Program-made: the position numbers and the translations under genes
Shown here: positions 1 to 7,669 of the stretch, piece after piece
Layout: the number at the start of each line of letters is the position of its first letter
Position numbering within the stretch: position 1 is the stretch's first letter
Source: Lewinellaceae bacterium
Lineage (GTDB): Bacteria; Bacteroidota; Bacteroidia; Chitinophagales; Saprospiraceae
Reading direction: 5' to 3'
Assembly (NCBI GenBank): GCA_020636325.1
Contig: JACJYC010000016.1
Span: 62,001 to 126,000 of the forward strand
DNA length: 64,000 bases
The notes under the pieces: generated by a model
The model's input: the letters and a program-made list of their open reading frames with translations, nothing else
Databases searched by the model: none
What the model was told of the DNA's origin: nothing

Positions 1-2
1 TC

Positions 3-125
3 GAACAGCATAACTTTCCGGAGTTTCGGGTAAACCAACAGTTTATATCCTTCCTTGCGGAAGAATCGGATAAACCTTTTCCCCCCTCCATTGTTTCGCC
101 ACTGTCTCAACCGCTATCGCCATGA
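3..125 (+). CDS. C-terminal end of an unidentified protein (5' end outside window)
   Basis: A reading frame is open from the left edge and ends at a TGA at 123-125, giving about 40 residues (ending PLSQPLSP). The stop overlaps the ATG of the TonB receptor as ATGA, the usual mark of translational coupling in an operon. The fragment is too short to assign to a family. An open frame of this length can arise by chance, so the main support is the exact 4-nt overlap. Confidence 0.4.
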   Translation, partial: EQHNFPEFRVNQQFISFLAEESDKPFPPSIVSPLSQPLSP

Positions 126-2524
126 AATCAGCAGCCTTTCTGATCCTTTTGTTCTGTTTCACCGGCCTGACGGCGCAAACCGCTATCATCAAGGGTACGG
201 TAGCCGATGCCGCTACAAACGAACCAATCCCATTTGCCAATATCCTGGTGCTGGACACGGAAACCGGCGCCACGACGGATATTGACGGCCATTTCGAAAT
301 CACCGGCCTGACGCCCGGGTTGTATGCCTTGCGCGCCACCTATGTCGGCTATCAGGAAGCGGTTTTTTATGAATTGCAGGCTACCAGCGCCAAACCCCTG
401 GTGGTCGACTTTCGGCTTGAACCCGCTGCGGAAGAATTGGCGGAAATCGTGGTCAGCGCCCCGCCGTTCAAAAAGACCGAGGAAAGCCCCGTTTCCCTCC
501 GCACCATCGGCGTAACGGAAATTCAGCGCAACCCCGGCGCCAACCGGGATATTTCAAAGGTGGTCCAGTCATTGCCGGGCGTGACCTCTACGGCATCCTT
601 CCGCAACGACCTGATCATCCGGGGAGGAGCGCCCAATGAGAACCGGTTTTATCTCGACGAGGTGGAAACGCCCAACATCAACCATTTTGCCACCCAGGGC
701 GCCTCCGGCGGACCGGTAGGCCTGATCAATGTCAACTTTATCCGGGAGGTCGATTTTTACAGCGGCGCCTTCCCGGCCAACCGGGGAAATGCCCTGAGCT
801 CGGTGTTCAACTTCCAGCAGCGCGACGGCCGCGACGACCGGCTCGGCGGCAATTTTACCCTCGGCGCTACCGATTTCGGCTTGATGCTGGAAGGCCCCCT
901 TTCCGATAAAACCACTTTCCTGCTGTCCGCCAGGCGGTCATACCTCCAGTTTTTGTTCAAAGCCCTGGGGTTGCCCTTCCTGCCGACCTACAACGACTTC
1001 CAGGCCAAGGTCAAATACAAGATCGACAAGCAAAACGAAATCTCCTTCATCGGGCTGGGCGCCATTGACGAGTTCAAACTCAACCTCGACGCCGACGAAA
1101 CGGAAGAACAGCGATTCCTGCTCGATCAGCTCCCCGTAGCCCCACAATGGAGTTATACCAACGGCCTGGTGTACAAGCACTACGGCCAGAACGGCTACTG
1201 GACCTTCGTCCTCAGCCGCAATATGCTCAACAACGAAGCGACCAAGTACCTGCGCAACGACGATACCGACCCCGGCAACCTCATCCTGCAATACAGGTCG
1301 CAGGAAATCGAGAACAAATTCCGGGTGGAACGCAATGTCCGCTTCAACAGCTTTAAAGTGATCTACGGGCTGAACTATGAACGCGTCAAGTACAACAACC
1401 GGACCTTCAACCGGATCTTTACCGGCGCCGGCCCCCAAACGGTGGATTACAGCGCTGCATTCGGGATGCACAAGTTCGGCGGCTTTATCCAGGCAGGCAG
1501 AAAATGGCTGAACGAACGCCTGACCGCCTCCGTCGGCTTCCGGATCGACGGCAACAGCTATTCTCCCCGGATGAGCAATCCGCTGGACCAGTTCTCCCCC
1601 AGGGCCTCCCTTTCGTATGCCCTTACGGACCATTTCTCCCTCAATTTCAATACCGGCATTTTTTACCAATTGCCGCCCTACACGGTACTTGGATACCAGG
1701 AAAACGGTGAACTCGTCAATAAGGAAAACAAGATCCGCTATATCCGCAACGCGCAACTGGTATTCGGCGTCGAACTCAATACGGCGGCCAATTCCAGGTT
1801 CAGCCTCGAAGGATATTACAAGGCTTACAACGACTATCCGTTCCTGTTGCGCGACAGCGTTACCCTGGCCAACCTGGGCGGCGACTTCGGGGTGATCGGC
1901 AATGAACCCGCTATTCCCAAATCCAACGGGCGGACCTACGGCCTTGAATTCCTGTTTCAGCAACGGCTGTTCAAGGGTTTTTACGGCATTGCCGCCTATA
2001 CCCTCGGCTGGAGCGAGTTTGAGGATAAAAACGGCATTTTTGTCCCCTCTTCCTGGGATGCCCGGCATATCGTGAGCCTGACCCTGGGCAAAAAATTCGG
2101 CAAAAACTGGGAAGCCGGGGTGAACTGGCGCTTCCAGACCGGGTTGCCGTATACCCCGTTTGATGAGGCTTCTTCGCTGGTGCAAAGCTGGGACCGGAAC
2201 GGCAGGGGCCTGCCGGATTACGACCGGATCAACACGCTGCGGACCACGGCGGGGAACACCGTCGACATCCGGGTGGACAAAAAATGGTTCTTTGAAAAAT
2301 GGAGCCTCAACCTTTATATCGATATCGAAAACCTGACCGGCAACTCGGTGGGCCGCGACCAGCTGATCCTGGATCGCGAACTGGATGCGGACGGCAAGCC
2401 GGTCGGAGAGCCGGTCATCGTCAACCCGGATGCTGACCTCGCAGCGCAGCGTTACCGCTTGAAGACGATCAACGACGCCCAGGGGACCGTCATACCCAGC
2501 ATCGGCCTTATGCTTGAATTTTAG
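122..2524 (+). CDS. TonB-dependent receptor with N-terminal carboxypeptidase-like domain
   Basis: Outer-membrane active transporter of 800 residues that would import a substrate using energy relayed by TonB. A signal peptide (MKSAAFLILLFCFTG, cleaved near TAQT) is followed by a carboxypeptidase regulatory-like beta-sandwich (about 23-105, GTVADAATNEPIPFANI). A plug domain follows (about 125-235, with LIIRGGAPNENRFYLDEV), then the beta-barrel, ending in the aromatic-terminated strand GLMLEF expected of outer-membrane barrels. It lacks the long SusC signature motifs and no SusD gene follows, so it is not a Sus-type glycan importer. The start ATG lies inside the stop of the preceding frame. The substrate cannot be read from sequence. 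Confidence 0.9.
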   Translation: MKSAAFLILLFCFTGLTAQTAIIKGTVADAATNEPIPFANILVLDTETGATTDIDGHFEITGLTPGLYALRATYVGYQEAVFYELQATSAKPLVVDFRLEPAAEELAEIVVSAPPFKKTEESPVSLRTIGVTEIQRNPGANRDISKVVQSLPGVTSTASFRNDLIIRGGAPNENRFYLDEVETPNINHFATQGASGGPVGLINVNFIREVDFYSGAFPANRGNALSSVFNFQQRDGRDDRLGGNFTLGATDFGLMLEGPLSDKTTFLLSARRSYLQFLFKALGLPFLPTYNDFQAKVKYKIDKQNEISFIGLGAIDEFKLNLDADETEEQRFLLDQLPVAPQWSYTNGLVYKHYGQNGYWTFVLSRNMLNNEATKYLRNDDTDPGNLILQYRSQEIENKFRVERNVRFNSFKVIYGLNYERVKYNNRTFNRIFTGAGPQTVDYSAAFGMHKFGGFIQAGRKWLNERLTASVGFRIDGNSYSPRMSNPLDQFSPRASLSYALTDHFSLNFNTGIFYQLPPYTVLGYQENGELVNKENKIRYIRNAQLVFGVELNTAANSRFSLEGYYKAYNDYPFLLRDSVTLANLGGDFGVIGNEPAIPKSNGRTYGLEFLFQQRLFKGFYGIAAYTLGWSEFEDKNGIFVPSSWDARHIVSLTLGKKFGKNWEAGVNWRFQTGLPYTPFDEASSLVQSWDRNGRGLPDYDRINTLRTTAGNTVDIRVDKKWFFEKWSLNLYIDIENLTGNSVGRDQLILDRELDADGKPVGEPVIVNPDADLAAQRYRLKTINDAQGTVIPSIGLMLEF

Positions 2525-2534
2525 GCGTCCGGGC

Positions 2535-2572
2535 AAAACAAAAAGGTTCCGCCGTTAGACAAAAGCGGAACC
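2535..2572 (-). terminator. Rho-independent terminator of the DUF4199 gene
   Basis: Stem GGTTCCGC (2545-2552) pairs with GCGGAACC (2565-2572). Read on the minus strand it is followed by TTTTTGTTTTG, so it ends the leftward DUF4199 transcript. The hairpin also lies just past the end of the TonB receptor and could slow transcription from that side. Confidence 0.8.
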
Positions 2573-2601
2573 TTCCAAACGCAATGCTGCCGTTCGGGCG
2601 G

Positions 2602-3039
2602 TCAGGCGTTTGCGAGATTCATATCAATGACACGGGTTACCAGGTAAGAACCTATCAGACTAACCACAATTCCCTCCGTCAGGATGAACAGGCTGGCGGT
2701 AATCGGATTAAGATATTCACCTATCGGCATAGCCGCACGGAGGTGTTCCATGAACCCGGTGTCAAAGGCGAGATAAAGCAACATGAATATTGTAAATCCC
2801 AGAACGCCGACAGCGGACGTGTATACGCCCATCGCAACGCCCGAAACGTAATTATTGATGGAATCTTCATTTTGCTTCCTATATTCGCGGATCGCGTAAT
2901 AGATGGCGGCAATGTGGAAAACGCCGTTGAAAATTCTGAAGAAATACCGGTGGCTGAGCCCCAGCAAGTGCATGGTCAGGAAGAACGCAACGAAACCGGC
3001 GAACATCCAAAGGCCATACTTGATAGCAATCTTTTTCAT
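2602..3039 (-). CDS. DUF4199 family membrane protein
   Basis: Small integral membrane protein of 145 residues with about four hydrophobic segments (YGLWMFAGFVAFFLTMHL; FRIFNGVFHIAAIYYAI; AVGVLGFTIFMLLYLAF; ILTEGIVVSLIGSYLV). Length and layout fit the DUF4199 family of Bacteroidota, whose function is unknown. The frame stays open further upstream, but the start at 3039 (MKKIAIKYG) is preferred because a TATCTTTG promoter box lies just upstream at 3065-3072 and would be inside any longer version. It is followed by a strong terminator. Confidence 0.8.
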   Translation of the reverse strand: MKKIAIKYGLWMFAGFVAFFLTMHLLGLSHRYFFRIFNGVFHIAAIYYAIREYRKQNEDSINNYVSGVAMGVYTSAVGVLGFTIFMLLYLAFDTGFMEHLRAAMPIGEYLNPITASLFILTEGIVVSLIGSYLVTRVIDMNLANA

Positions 3040-3064
3040 GGAGTTGATTTTGCACGGTTCTTGA

Positions 3065-3072
3065 CAAAGATA
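3065..3072 (-). promoter_or_regulatory. Bacteroidota -7 promoter box (TATCTTTG) for DUF4199 gene
   Basis: Exact match to TAnnTTTG on the minus strand, 26 nt before the start codon. It sits in an AT-rich intergenic strip shared with the divergent DinB-type gene. No clear -33 TTTG box at the usual spacing was seen. Confidence 0.55.
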
Positions 3073-3141
3073 TAAAATTTTTACAAATAAGTCAAGTCTG
3101 AAATTTTGTACCGGATATATTTTTAAAATAAAAATAAAAGG

Positions 3142-3660
3142 ATGGAACATTTGAAATACCCGATCGGCAAGTTTCAGCGTCCCGATTCGTTCGATCCCGC
3201 CCGGCTCAAGGAATGGATCATGGAAATCAGGATGCTGCCCGAAAAACTGAAGATCATTTTGGGAGAAATGACGGACGCCGAACTCGACCAGCCTTACCGA
3301 CCCGACGGCTGGACCGGCAGGCAGGTCGTTCACCACATGGCCGACAGTCACCTGAACGCCTATATCCGGTTCAAATGGACGCTCACGGAGGACACGCCGA
3401 CCATCAAAGCCTACAATGAAAAAGCCTGGGCGGAACTGCCGGAAGCTAAAAGCTCGCCGGTGGACGTTTCTGTTGCCCTGCTGGAATCATTGCACCGCCG
3501 CTGGTCGTTGATGCTGGAAAATATCGGGGAAGCCGATTGGCAGAAAAGCTATATCCATCCGGAATACGGCACCCACTATCCGCTGTACGTCGTGGCGGCC
3601 TTGTACGCCTGGCACGGCAACCACCACCTGGGACATCTGGGGCTGCTGATCGAGGATTGA
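3142..3660 (+). CDS. DinB/YfiT-type metal-dependent protein (putative thiol transferase)
   Basis: Four-helix DinB-superfamily protein of 172 residues, close to the YfiT group. The three expected metal-ligand histidines are visible: H64 or H65 in VHHMADSH, then H158 and H162 in WHGNHHLGH, keeping the i/i+4 spacing of the YfiT site. Relatives act as metal-dependent hydrolases or as bacillithiol S-transferases (BstA); which applies here cannot be told. It is a single gene, divergent from the DUF4199 gene and convergent with queE. Confidence 0.85.
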   Translation: MEHLKYPIGKFQRPDSFDPARLKEWIMEIRMLPEKLKIILGEMTDAELDQPYRPDGWTGRQVVHHMADSHLNAYIRFKWTLTEDTPTIKAYNEKAWAELPEAKSSPVDVSVALLESLHRRWSLMLENIGEADWQKSYIHPEYGTHYPLYVVAALYAWHGNHHLGHLGLLIED

Positions 3661-3690
3661 GGCGGCATGGCCCCTGGATGGCCTCTGAAT

Positions 3691-3714
3691 GGCCTCCGAA
3701 TTCATTCGGAGGCC
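3691..3714. terminator. Hairpin between convergent DinB-type gene and queE
   Basis: An 11-bp perfect stem, GGCCTCCGAAT (3691-3701) with ATTCGGAGGCC (3704-3714), begins directly after the queE stop. There is no U-tract on either side, so it may block read-through or protect RNA ends rather than act as a classic intrinsic terminator. Confidence 0.45.
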
Positions 3715-4347
3715 TCAAGGTATATGCAGGATCTTGTGGGTCTGCAGGCTCAGGCGCCATTGCGGGTGCGCCAGGCAATAGGCCAGGGTGAGCCGGGTGT
3801 TTGCTTCGGTATCGGGCCCGTCCATGGGTTGGAGGTAAAACTGGTCGAAAGCCAGCTCAGCGAACTTTTCCGGCTCGGCGCCGGACTGAGGGAACACCAG
3901 TTTGAGCTCGTTACCCGAAGTGATAACTAGCTCGGCGCCCGCCTTCGGGCTGACACAAACCCAGTCGATGCCGGGGGGCGGTACCATGGTGCCGTTGGTT
4001 TCGACCGCTACCTCAAAACCGGCGCGGTGCAGCGTTTCCGTCAGGGCTTCATCCAGTTGCAGCAAGGGCTCTCCGCCGGTACACACGATATAGGGTTTAC
4101 CGCCTGCATTTTCCGGCCATAAGGAACGGGCCTTTTCCGCCAGCGATTGGGCGGAATACCGGCCGCCGTTTTCCCCGTCGGTGCCGCGGAAATCCGTATC
4201 GCAAAACCGGCAAACGGCTTCCGACCGGTCTTCTTCCCTTCCGCTCCACAGGTTGCAACCCGTAAAACGGCAAAAAACCGCAGGCCTGCCCGATTGGGCG
4301 CCCTCTCCCTGCAAGGTGTAGAACAATTCTTTAATTTTATATCGCAT
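3715..4347 (-). CDS. queE: 7-carboxy-7-deazaguanine synthase (radical SAM)
   Basis: QueE converts 6-carboxy-5,6,7,8-tetrahydropterin to 7-carboxy-7-deazaguanine in the queuosine/7-deazapurine pathway. At 210 residues it opens with the family signature KELFYTLQGEGAQSGRPAVF. The [4Fe-4S]-binding cysteines are C31, C46 and C49, a CX14CX2C spacing of the kind seen in the E. coli-type branch rather than the usual CX3CX2C. The SAM-binding region CTGGEPLLQ and the SPK segment (VSPKAG) are present. Other queuosine genes (queC, queD, queF) are not in the window. It is divergent from the EEP gene, 62 nt away, and no preQ1 riboswitch was recognised. Confidence 0.93.
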   Translation of the reverse strand: MRYKIKELFYTLQGEGAQSGRPAVFCRFTGCNLWSGREEDRSEAVCRFCDTDFRGTDGENGGRYSAQSLAEKARSLWPENAGGKPYIVCTGGEPLLQLDEALTETLHRAGFEVAVETNGTMVPPPGIDWVCVSPKAGAELVITSGNELKLVFPQSGAEPEKFAELAFDQFYLQPMDGPDTEANTRLTLAYCLAHPQWRLSLQTHKILHIP

Positions 4348-4409
4348 CGTTCGGAGCCGAAATACCAGCTGAGTTTAATTCCGCGTTATTTCAAAGTAAA
4401 TCAACACTC

Positions 4410-5441
4410 ATGCGCCGCTTAAAATTGCTGTTTGCCTGTTTTTTTCTCGTTGCCGCAACAATCGGTAACACCCAGAACGCCTTTCGGGTTGCCTTTTACA
4501 ACGTAGAAAATCTGTTCGATACCATCGATGACCCCAATACCCTGGACGAAGATTTTACCCCCCAGGGCAAGCAGAACTGGACCGAGGAGCGCTACCAGAC
4601 CAAACTCGACCGCATGACCCAGGTTTTTGAAGGCATGGGATGGCCCGCCTGGATCGGTTTGGCCGAAATAGAAAACGACCGCGTACTCACCGACCTGACG
4701 GGCAAAATGGGCGCCAAAGGCCCTGAATACCGGTTCGCCCATTTTGAATCGCCTGACTTGCGCGGTATCGACGTCGCCCTGCTCTACCAACCGGGTGTTT
4801 TTACCGTTACCTCTTCTTCCTTTATCCGGATGGATTTCCCGGACGATGCGGAGCCAGATTACACCAGCCGGGATATCCTGCAGGTGGACGGCCTGCTACA
4901 AAACGGCGATACGCTCCACTTCTTTGTCAACCACTGGCCGTCCAGGCGCGACGGCGAGGAAGCCAGCGAAGGGCGCCGGATCCGGGCCGCCTCCTTCCTC
5001 AAAGGCGCAGTTGAAAAATTGCAGGCCGCCAACCCGCATGCAAAGATCGTGATCATGGGTGATTTCAATGACGAACCGATCAACAAAAGTATTGCCCAGG
5101 CATTGCAGGCAGGCCCGCTGGAAGGCAAACCCGAGAACGGAAACCTTTACAACTGTTTCGCCAAAGCCAAAAAGGATGGACTGGGAAGCTATTGCTACCG
5201 CGGCAATTGGAATATGCTCGATCAGATCATCACTTCCTGCGAGCTGGTTTGCAATACAGGCTCCCTGATCGCCGCCAATCCCACCATTTTTAAACAGGAC
5301 TGGATGCTGTATAAGGATTCCAGGAACGAGATGCTCCCCAACCGCACCTACGGCGGCACCCGCTATTACGGCGGCTACTCCGACCATTTGCCGGTGTACA
5401 TCGATCTGGTACCGACGGCCTGGGGGATTCGGGGGCGGTGA
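4410..5441 (+). CDS. Secreted endonuclease/exonuclease/phosphatase (EEP) family protein
   Basis: 343 residues: a signal peptide (MRRLKLLFACFFLVAATIGN) and an EEP fold. Family motifs are visible in order: FYNVENLFD near the N-terminus, GLAEIEND (metal-binding Glu), VNHWPSRRDG, the MGDFNDEP motif, and the closing YSDHLPVYIDL with the catalytic Asp-His. Secreted members often degrade extracellular DNA or act as phosphodiesterases; the substrate is not determinable. It is monocistronic, divergent from queE. Confidence 0.88.
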   Translation: MRRLKLLFACFFLVAATIGNTQNAFRVAFYNVENLFDTIDDPNTLDEDFTPQGKQNWTEERYQTKLDRMTQVFEGMGWPAWIGLAEIENDRVLTDLTGKMGAKGPEYRFAHFESPDLRGIDVALLYQPGVFTVTSSSFIRMDFPDDAEPDYTSRDILQVDGLLQNGDTLHFFVNHWPSRRDGEEASEGRRIRAASFLKGAVEKLQAANPHAKIVIMGDFNDEPINKSIAQALQAGPLEGKPENGNLYNCFAKAKKDGLGSYCYRGNWNMLDQIITSCELVCNTGSLIAANPTIFKQDWMLYKDSRNEMLPNRTYGGTRYYGGYSDHLPVYIDLVPTAWGIRGR

Positions 5442-5445
5442 GTTG

Positions 5446-5667
5446 GATGCTGCCCGCCGTCGCCTTTGGGCTTTGGCGGACGGAGGATGCTGGGGCAGAT
5501 TACTAAGCCCGAAGTGCAACGTAGGGATTGGTAAGCTGGGGGCTTGATGCTTGATACTAGATACTGGATACTAGATACTGGATGCTGCCACGCCGAGGCG
5601 TGGTGGATACTGGGGGCTTGATGCTGCCCGCCGTCGCCTTTGGGCTTTGGCGGACGGAGGATGCTGG
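5446..5667. repeat. Intergenic 48-nt direct repeat pair (5446-5493 and 5620-5667)
   Basis: Two identical 48-nt copies, rich in GCC/CCG and containing TTTGGGCTTTGG, lie 174 nt apart. Between them is a short run of GATACTAGATACTG-type microrepeats (about 5548-5585). They share the 403-nt gene-free gap 5442-5844 with a MITE-like element. Nothing in the gap looks like a gene. Confidence 0.8.
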
Positions 5668-5669
5668 AT

Positions 5670-5788
5670 GAGGCGTAGAGACCGTTCAGCATTTTGTGTC
5701 AACCGGATTTTTAGCATGCGCAGCTTGCTGAAAATCAGACCTTTGTCTCTTTGGGTGAAAACACTGTTTTGAACAGTCTCGAAGCGTA
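5670..5788 (+). mobile_element. MITE-like element, copy A, with 8-bp target duplications
   Basis: The 103-nt element at 5678-5780 has terminal inverted repeats GAGACCGTTCA / TGAACAGTCTC (10 of 11 paired). An internal hairpin lies around 5708-5734 (TTTTTAGCA...TGCTGAAAA). The flanking 8-mers are GAGGCGTA (5670-5677) and GAAGCGTA (5781-5788), 7 of 8 identical, as expected for a slightly decayed target-site duplication. It aligns along its whole length with the copies at 7289 and 26908. It encodes no protein and sits 64 nt past the photolyase stop. Confidence 0.8.
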
Positions 5789-5844
5789 CGATAAATAATC
5801 AACTGCCGGACTGACTTACCACTTGCGACTTACCGCTAAAACGG

Positions 5845-7191
5845 TCAAGCCAAACCCCTCTTATAGGTTTCCAAACACCGTTCCCGGGCCATTTTATGGT
5901 CCACGATGGGTTGGGGGTAGCGATCGGTACCGTATTCCGGGACCCAGCGGCGGATGTATCGGAAGTCCTTGTCAAATTTTTCCTGCTGGGCGGTCGGGTT
6001 GAAGATCCGGAAGTAGGGCGCTGCGTCTGTGCCGCTGCCGGCCGCCCATTGCCATCCGCCGTTGTTGCTGGCCAGGTCGAAATCCAACAGTTTCCGCGCA
6101 AACCAGGCTTCGCCCCAGCGCCAGTCGATGAGCAGGTGCTTGGTGAGGAAACTGGCGGTGACCATGCGCACCCGGTTGTGCATATAACCCGTTGCACTTA
6201 ACTCCCGCATGCCGGCATCCACGATGGGGTAGCCGGTTCGGCCTTCTTTCCAGCGTTCGAATGCTTCTTCGTTATTGAGCCATTGGATCCGGTCGTATTC
6301 CGGTTTGAAAGCCCGGGTGGCCACATGAGGAAAATGAGCCAGGATCATGCTGTAAAAATCCCGCCAGATGAGCTCGTTCAGGTAAGTGGCATTCAGTTCA
6401 CGCGCCTTGCGCGCCTTCTCCCGGATGCTGATGGTGCCGAAGCGGAAATGGATACCCAACCGGCTGGTGCCTTCGATGCCCGGAATATCCCGTGTTTGAT
6501 CGTAGTTCTTGATGAGCCCCCGGCTGACGGAGGTCGAAGGAAATGACATCCCGGTCTGTTCAAAACCCAGGTCTTCCAGGCTGACCAGCGGCGCCGGAGC
6601 GGTTTTGTGGAAATGTTCGGAATATTGCGCAGTGGGATAGGATTGCAGGTAGAAGGAATCGTTGCCGGCATTGCCGGAAAACCCATTGTCGACCGGTGCT
6701 GCTGAATCCAGTTTGTCGCGCCATTTCCGGCTGTAGGGAGTAAACACGGTATAGGGATTGCCGTCGTCCTTGAGCACTTCTCCTTTTTCAAAAATCACAT
6801 GGTCCTTGAACGTGTGAAAAGCGATTCCGCGGCCTTTCAGCAGTTCGGCTATCTTCTTATCCCGTTCCAAGGCATAAGGCTCGTAATCCCTGTTGGTGAA
6901 GACCGCTTCAATGTCATATTTTTCTGACAGCTCTTTCCAGAGTTGCTCTGGGTGGCCGCTGTACACCAGCAAAGTCGAGCCGAGGCCCTTGAGTTGGCCG
7001 TGCAGCGCCGCAACGGCGTGGTGGATAAATTCCACCCGGGCATCCTTTTTGTCCTCCAGGTCGTCCAGTATATTCCGGTCGAACAGAAAAACCGGCAGCA
7101 CGGTGCGACCTGCGCGCAGTGCGTGGTAAAGCCCGGCATTGTCCTCCAGGCGGAGGTCGCGGCGAAACCAGAAAAGATTGATCTTGGACAT
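5845..7191 (-). CDS. phrB: Deoxyribodipyrimidine photo-lyase / cryptochrome family
   Basis: Light-driven repair of cyclobutane pyrimidine dimers. The 448-residue protein has an N-terminal alpha/beta photolyase domain (SKINLFWFRRDLRLEDNAGL, VLPVFLFD) and a C-terminal FAD-binding helical domain. FAD-site and lesion-site motifs seen are SRLGIHFRFGTISIR, ELIWRDFY, GYPIVDAGMREL, GYMHNRVRM and DFDLASNNGGWQWAAG, the class I CPD arrangement. The frame extends 16 codons upstream, but MSKINLFW at 7191 matches the family N-terminus. The gene is alone, bracketed by two inverted MITE-like copies. Confidence 0.93.
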   Translation of the reverse strand: MSKINLFWFRRDLRLEDNAGLYHALRAGRTVLPVFLFDRNILDDLEDKKDARVEFIHHAVAALHGQLKGLGSTLLVYSGHPEQLWKELSEKYDIEAVFTNRDYEPYALERDKKIAELLKGRGIAFHTFKDHVIFEKGEVLKDDGNPYTVFTPYSRKWRDKLDSAAPVDNGFSGNAGNDSFYLQSYPTAQYSEHFHKTAPAPLVSLEDLGFEQTGMSFPSTSVSRGLIKNYDQTRDIPGIEGTSRLGIHFRFGTISIREKARKARELNATYLNELIWRDFYSMILAHFPHVATRAFKPEYDRIQWLNNEEAFERWKEGRTGYPIVDAGMRELSATGYMHNRVRMVTASFLTKHLLIDWRWGEAWFARKLLDFDLASNNGGWQWAAGSGTDAAPYFRIFNPTAQQEKFDKDFRYIRRWVPEYGTDRYPQPIVDHKMARERCLETYKRGLA

Positions 7192-7280
7192 GTGCAAACC
7201 GGTTTTTGGGGTAAACGCTGGATCGGGGAAGTTGTTCATGGGTGTTGGGGTGGGGGCATTGTTTCCTAATTGGGCTGCCC

Positions 7281-7407
7281 TCGAAACAGGGACTGTTCAA
7301 AATAGTGTTTTCGCGCCAAGACGCAAAGACGCAAAGTTTTAATTTTCAACACGCTGCGCGTGCTGAAAATTCTGTTGACACAAAATTCTGAACGGTCCCT
7401 CGAAACA
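7281..7407 (-). mobile_element. MITE-like element, copy B, with perfect 8-bp target duplication
   Basis: The 111-nt element at 7289-7399 starts GGGACTGTTCA and ends TGAACGGTCCC (terminal inverted repeats, one mismatch). It is flanked by identical 8-mers TCGAAACA at 7281-7288 and 7400-7407. Orientation is opposite to copies A and C. In element orientation it holds a 14-bp hairpin (AATTTTCAGCACGC / GCGTGTTGAAAATT, one G-T pair) and a TTTGCGTCTTTGCGTC segment. It has no coding capacity. The perfect target duplication suggests this is the most recently inserted of the three. Confidence 0.88.
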
Positions 7408-7423
7408 CCGCCATGACACGCGA

Positions 7424-7477
7424 CTGCCAACTGCCAACTGCCAACTGTCAACTGTCAACTGTCAACTGTCAACTGTC
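7424..7477. repeat. Heptamer array CAACTGC/CAACTGT (about 8 units)
   Basis: Tandem 7-nt units, first CAACTGC then CAACTGT, in the 478-nt gene-free gap 7192-7669. There are no spacers of the kind a CRISPR array would have. It belongs to the same unit family as the arrays at 7514, 17693, 34709 and 38278. Confidence 0.85.
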
Positions 7478-7513
7478 GTGCGTCCATCGAAAAGTCGAAA
7501 CATCGCCTTACCC

Positions 7514-7610
7514 CAACTGACCACTTACCACTGACAACTGACCACTGACCACTTACGACTTACAACTTACGACTTACAACTTACGACTTACGACTTACAA
7601 CTCACGACTC
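7514..7610. repeat. Heptamer array CNACTKA (about 14 units)
   Basis: Strict 7-nt phase with unit variants CAACTGA, CCACTTA, CCACTGA, CGACTTA and CAACTTA. All fit C-N-A-C-T-K-A, with one late CAACTCA. The array ends 36 nt before the -7 box of the TPR lipoprotein gene. Confidence 0.85.
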
Positions 7611-7645
7611 CCCATCAACAACTACCAAAAACCTGAAACCCGGAG

Positions 7646-7653
7646 TATATTTG
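7646..7653 (+). promoter_or_regulatory. -7 promoter box (TATATTTG) of the TPR lipoprotein gene
   Basis: Exact TAnnTTTG match 16 nt before the ATG at 7670, giving a very short leader. Confidence 0.55.
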
Positions 7654-7669
7654 CACAAAAAAACGGATC

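Noticed and set aside
938..2536. A 532-residue open frame on the minus strand opposite the TonB receptor
   Set aside because: It mirrors the receptor's codons in antisense, has no signal, motif or start context, and similar long shadows occur opposite other GC-rich genes (for example 22343-23620 and 60496-61773).
4348..4409. preQ1 riboswitch upstream of queE
   Set aside because: The 62-nt divergent gap shows neither the stem-loop nor the A-rich tail of known preQ1 classes.
7424..7610. Possible CRISPR array
   Set aside because: Units are 7 nt, directly joined and without unique spacers, and there are no cas genes in the window.
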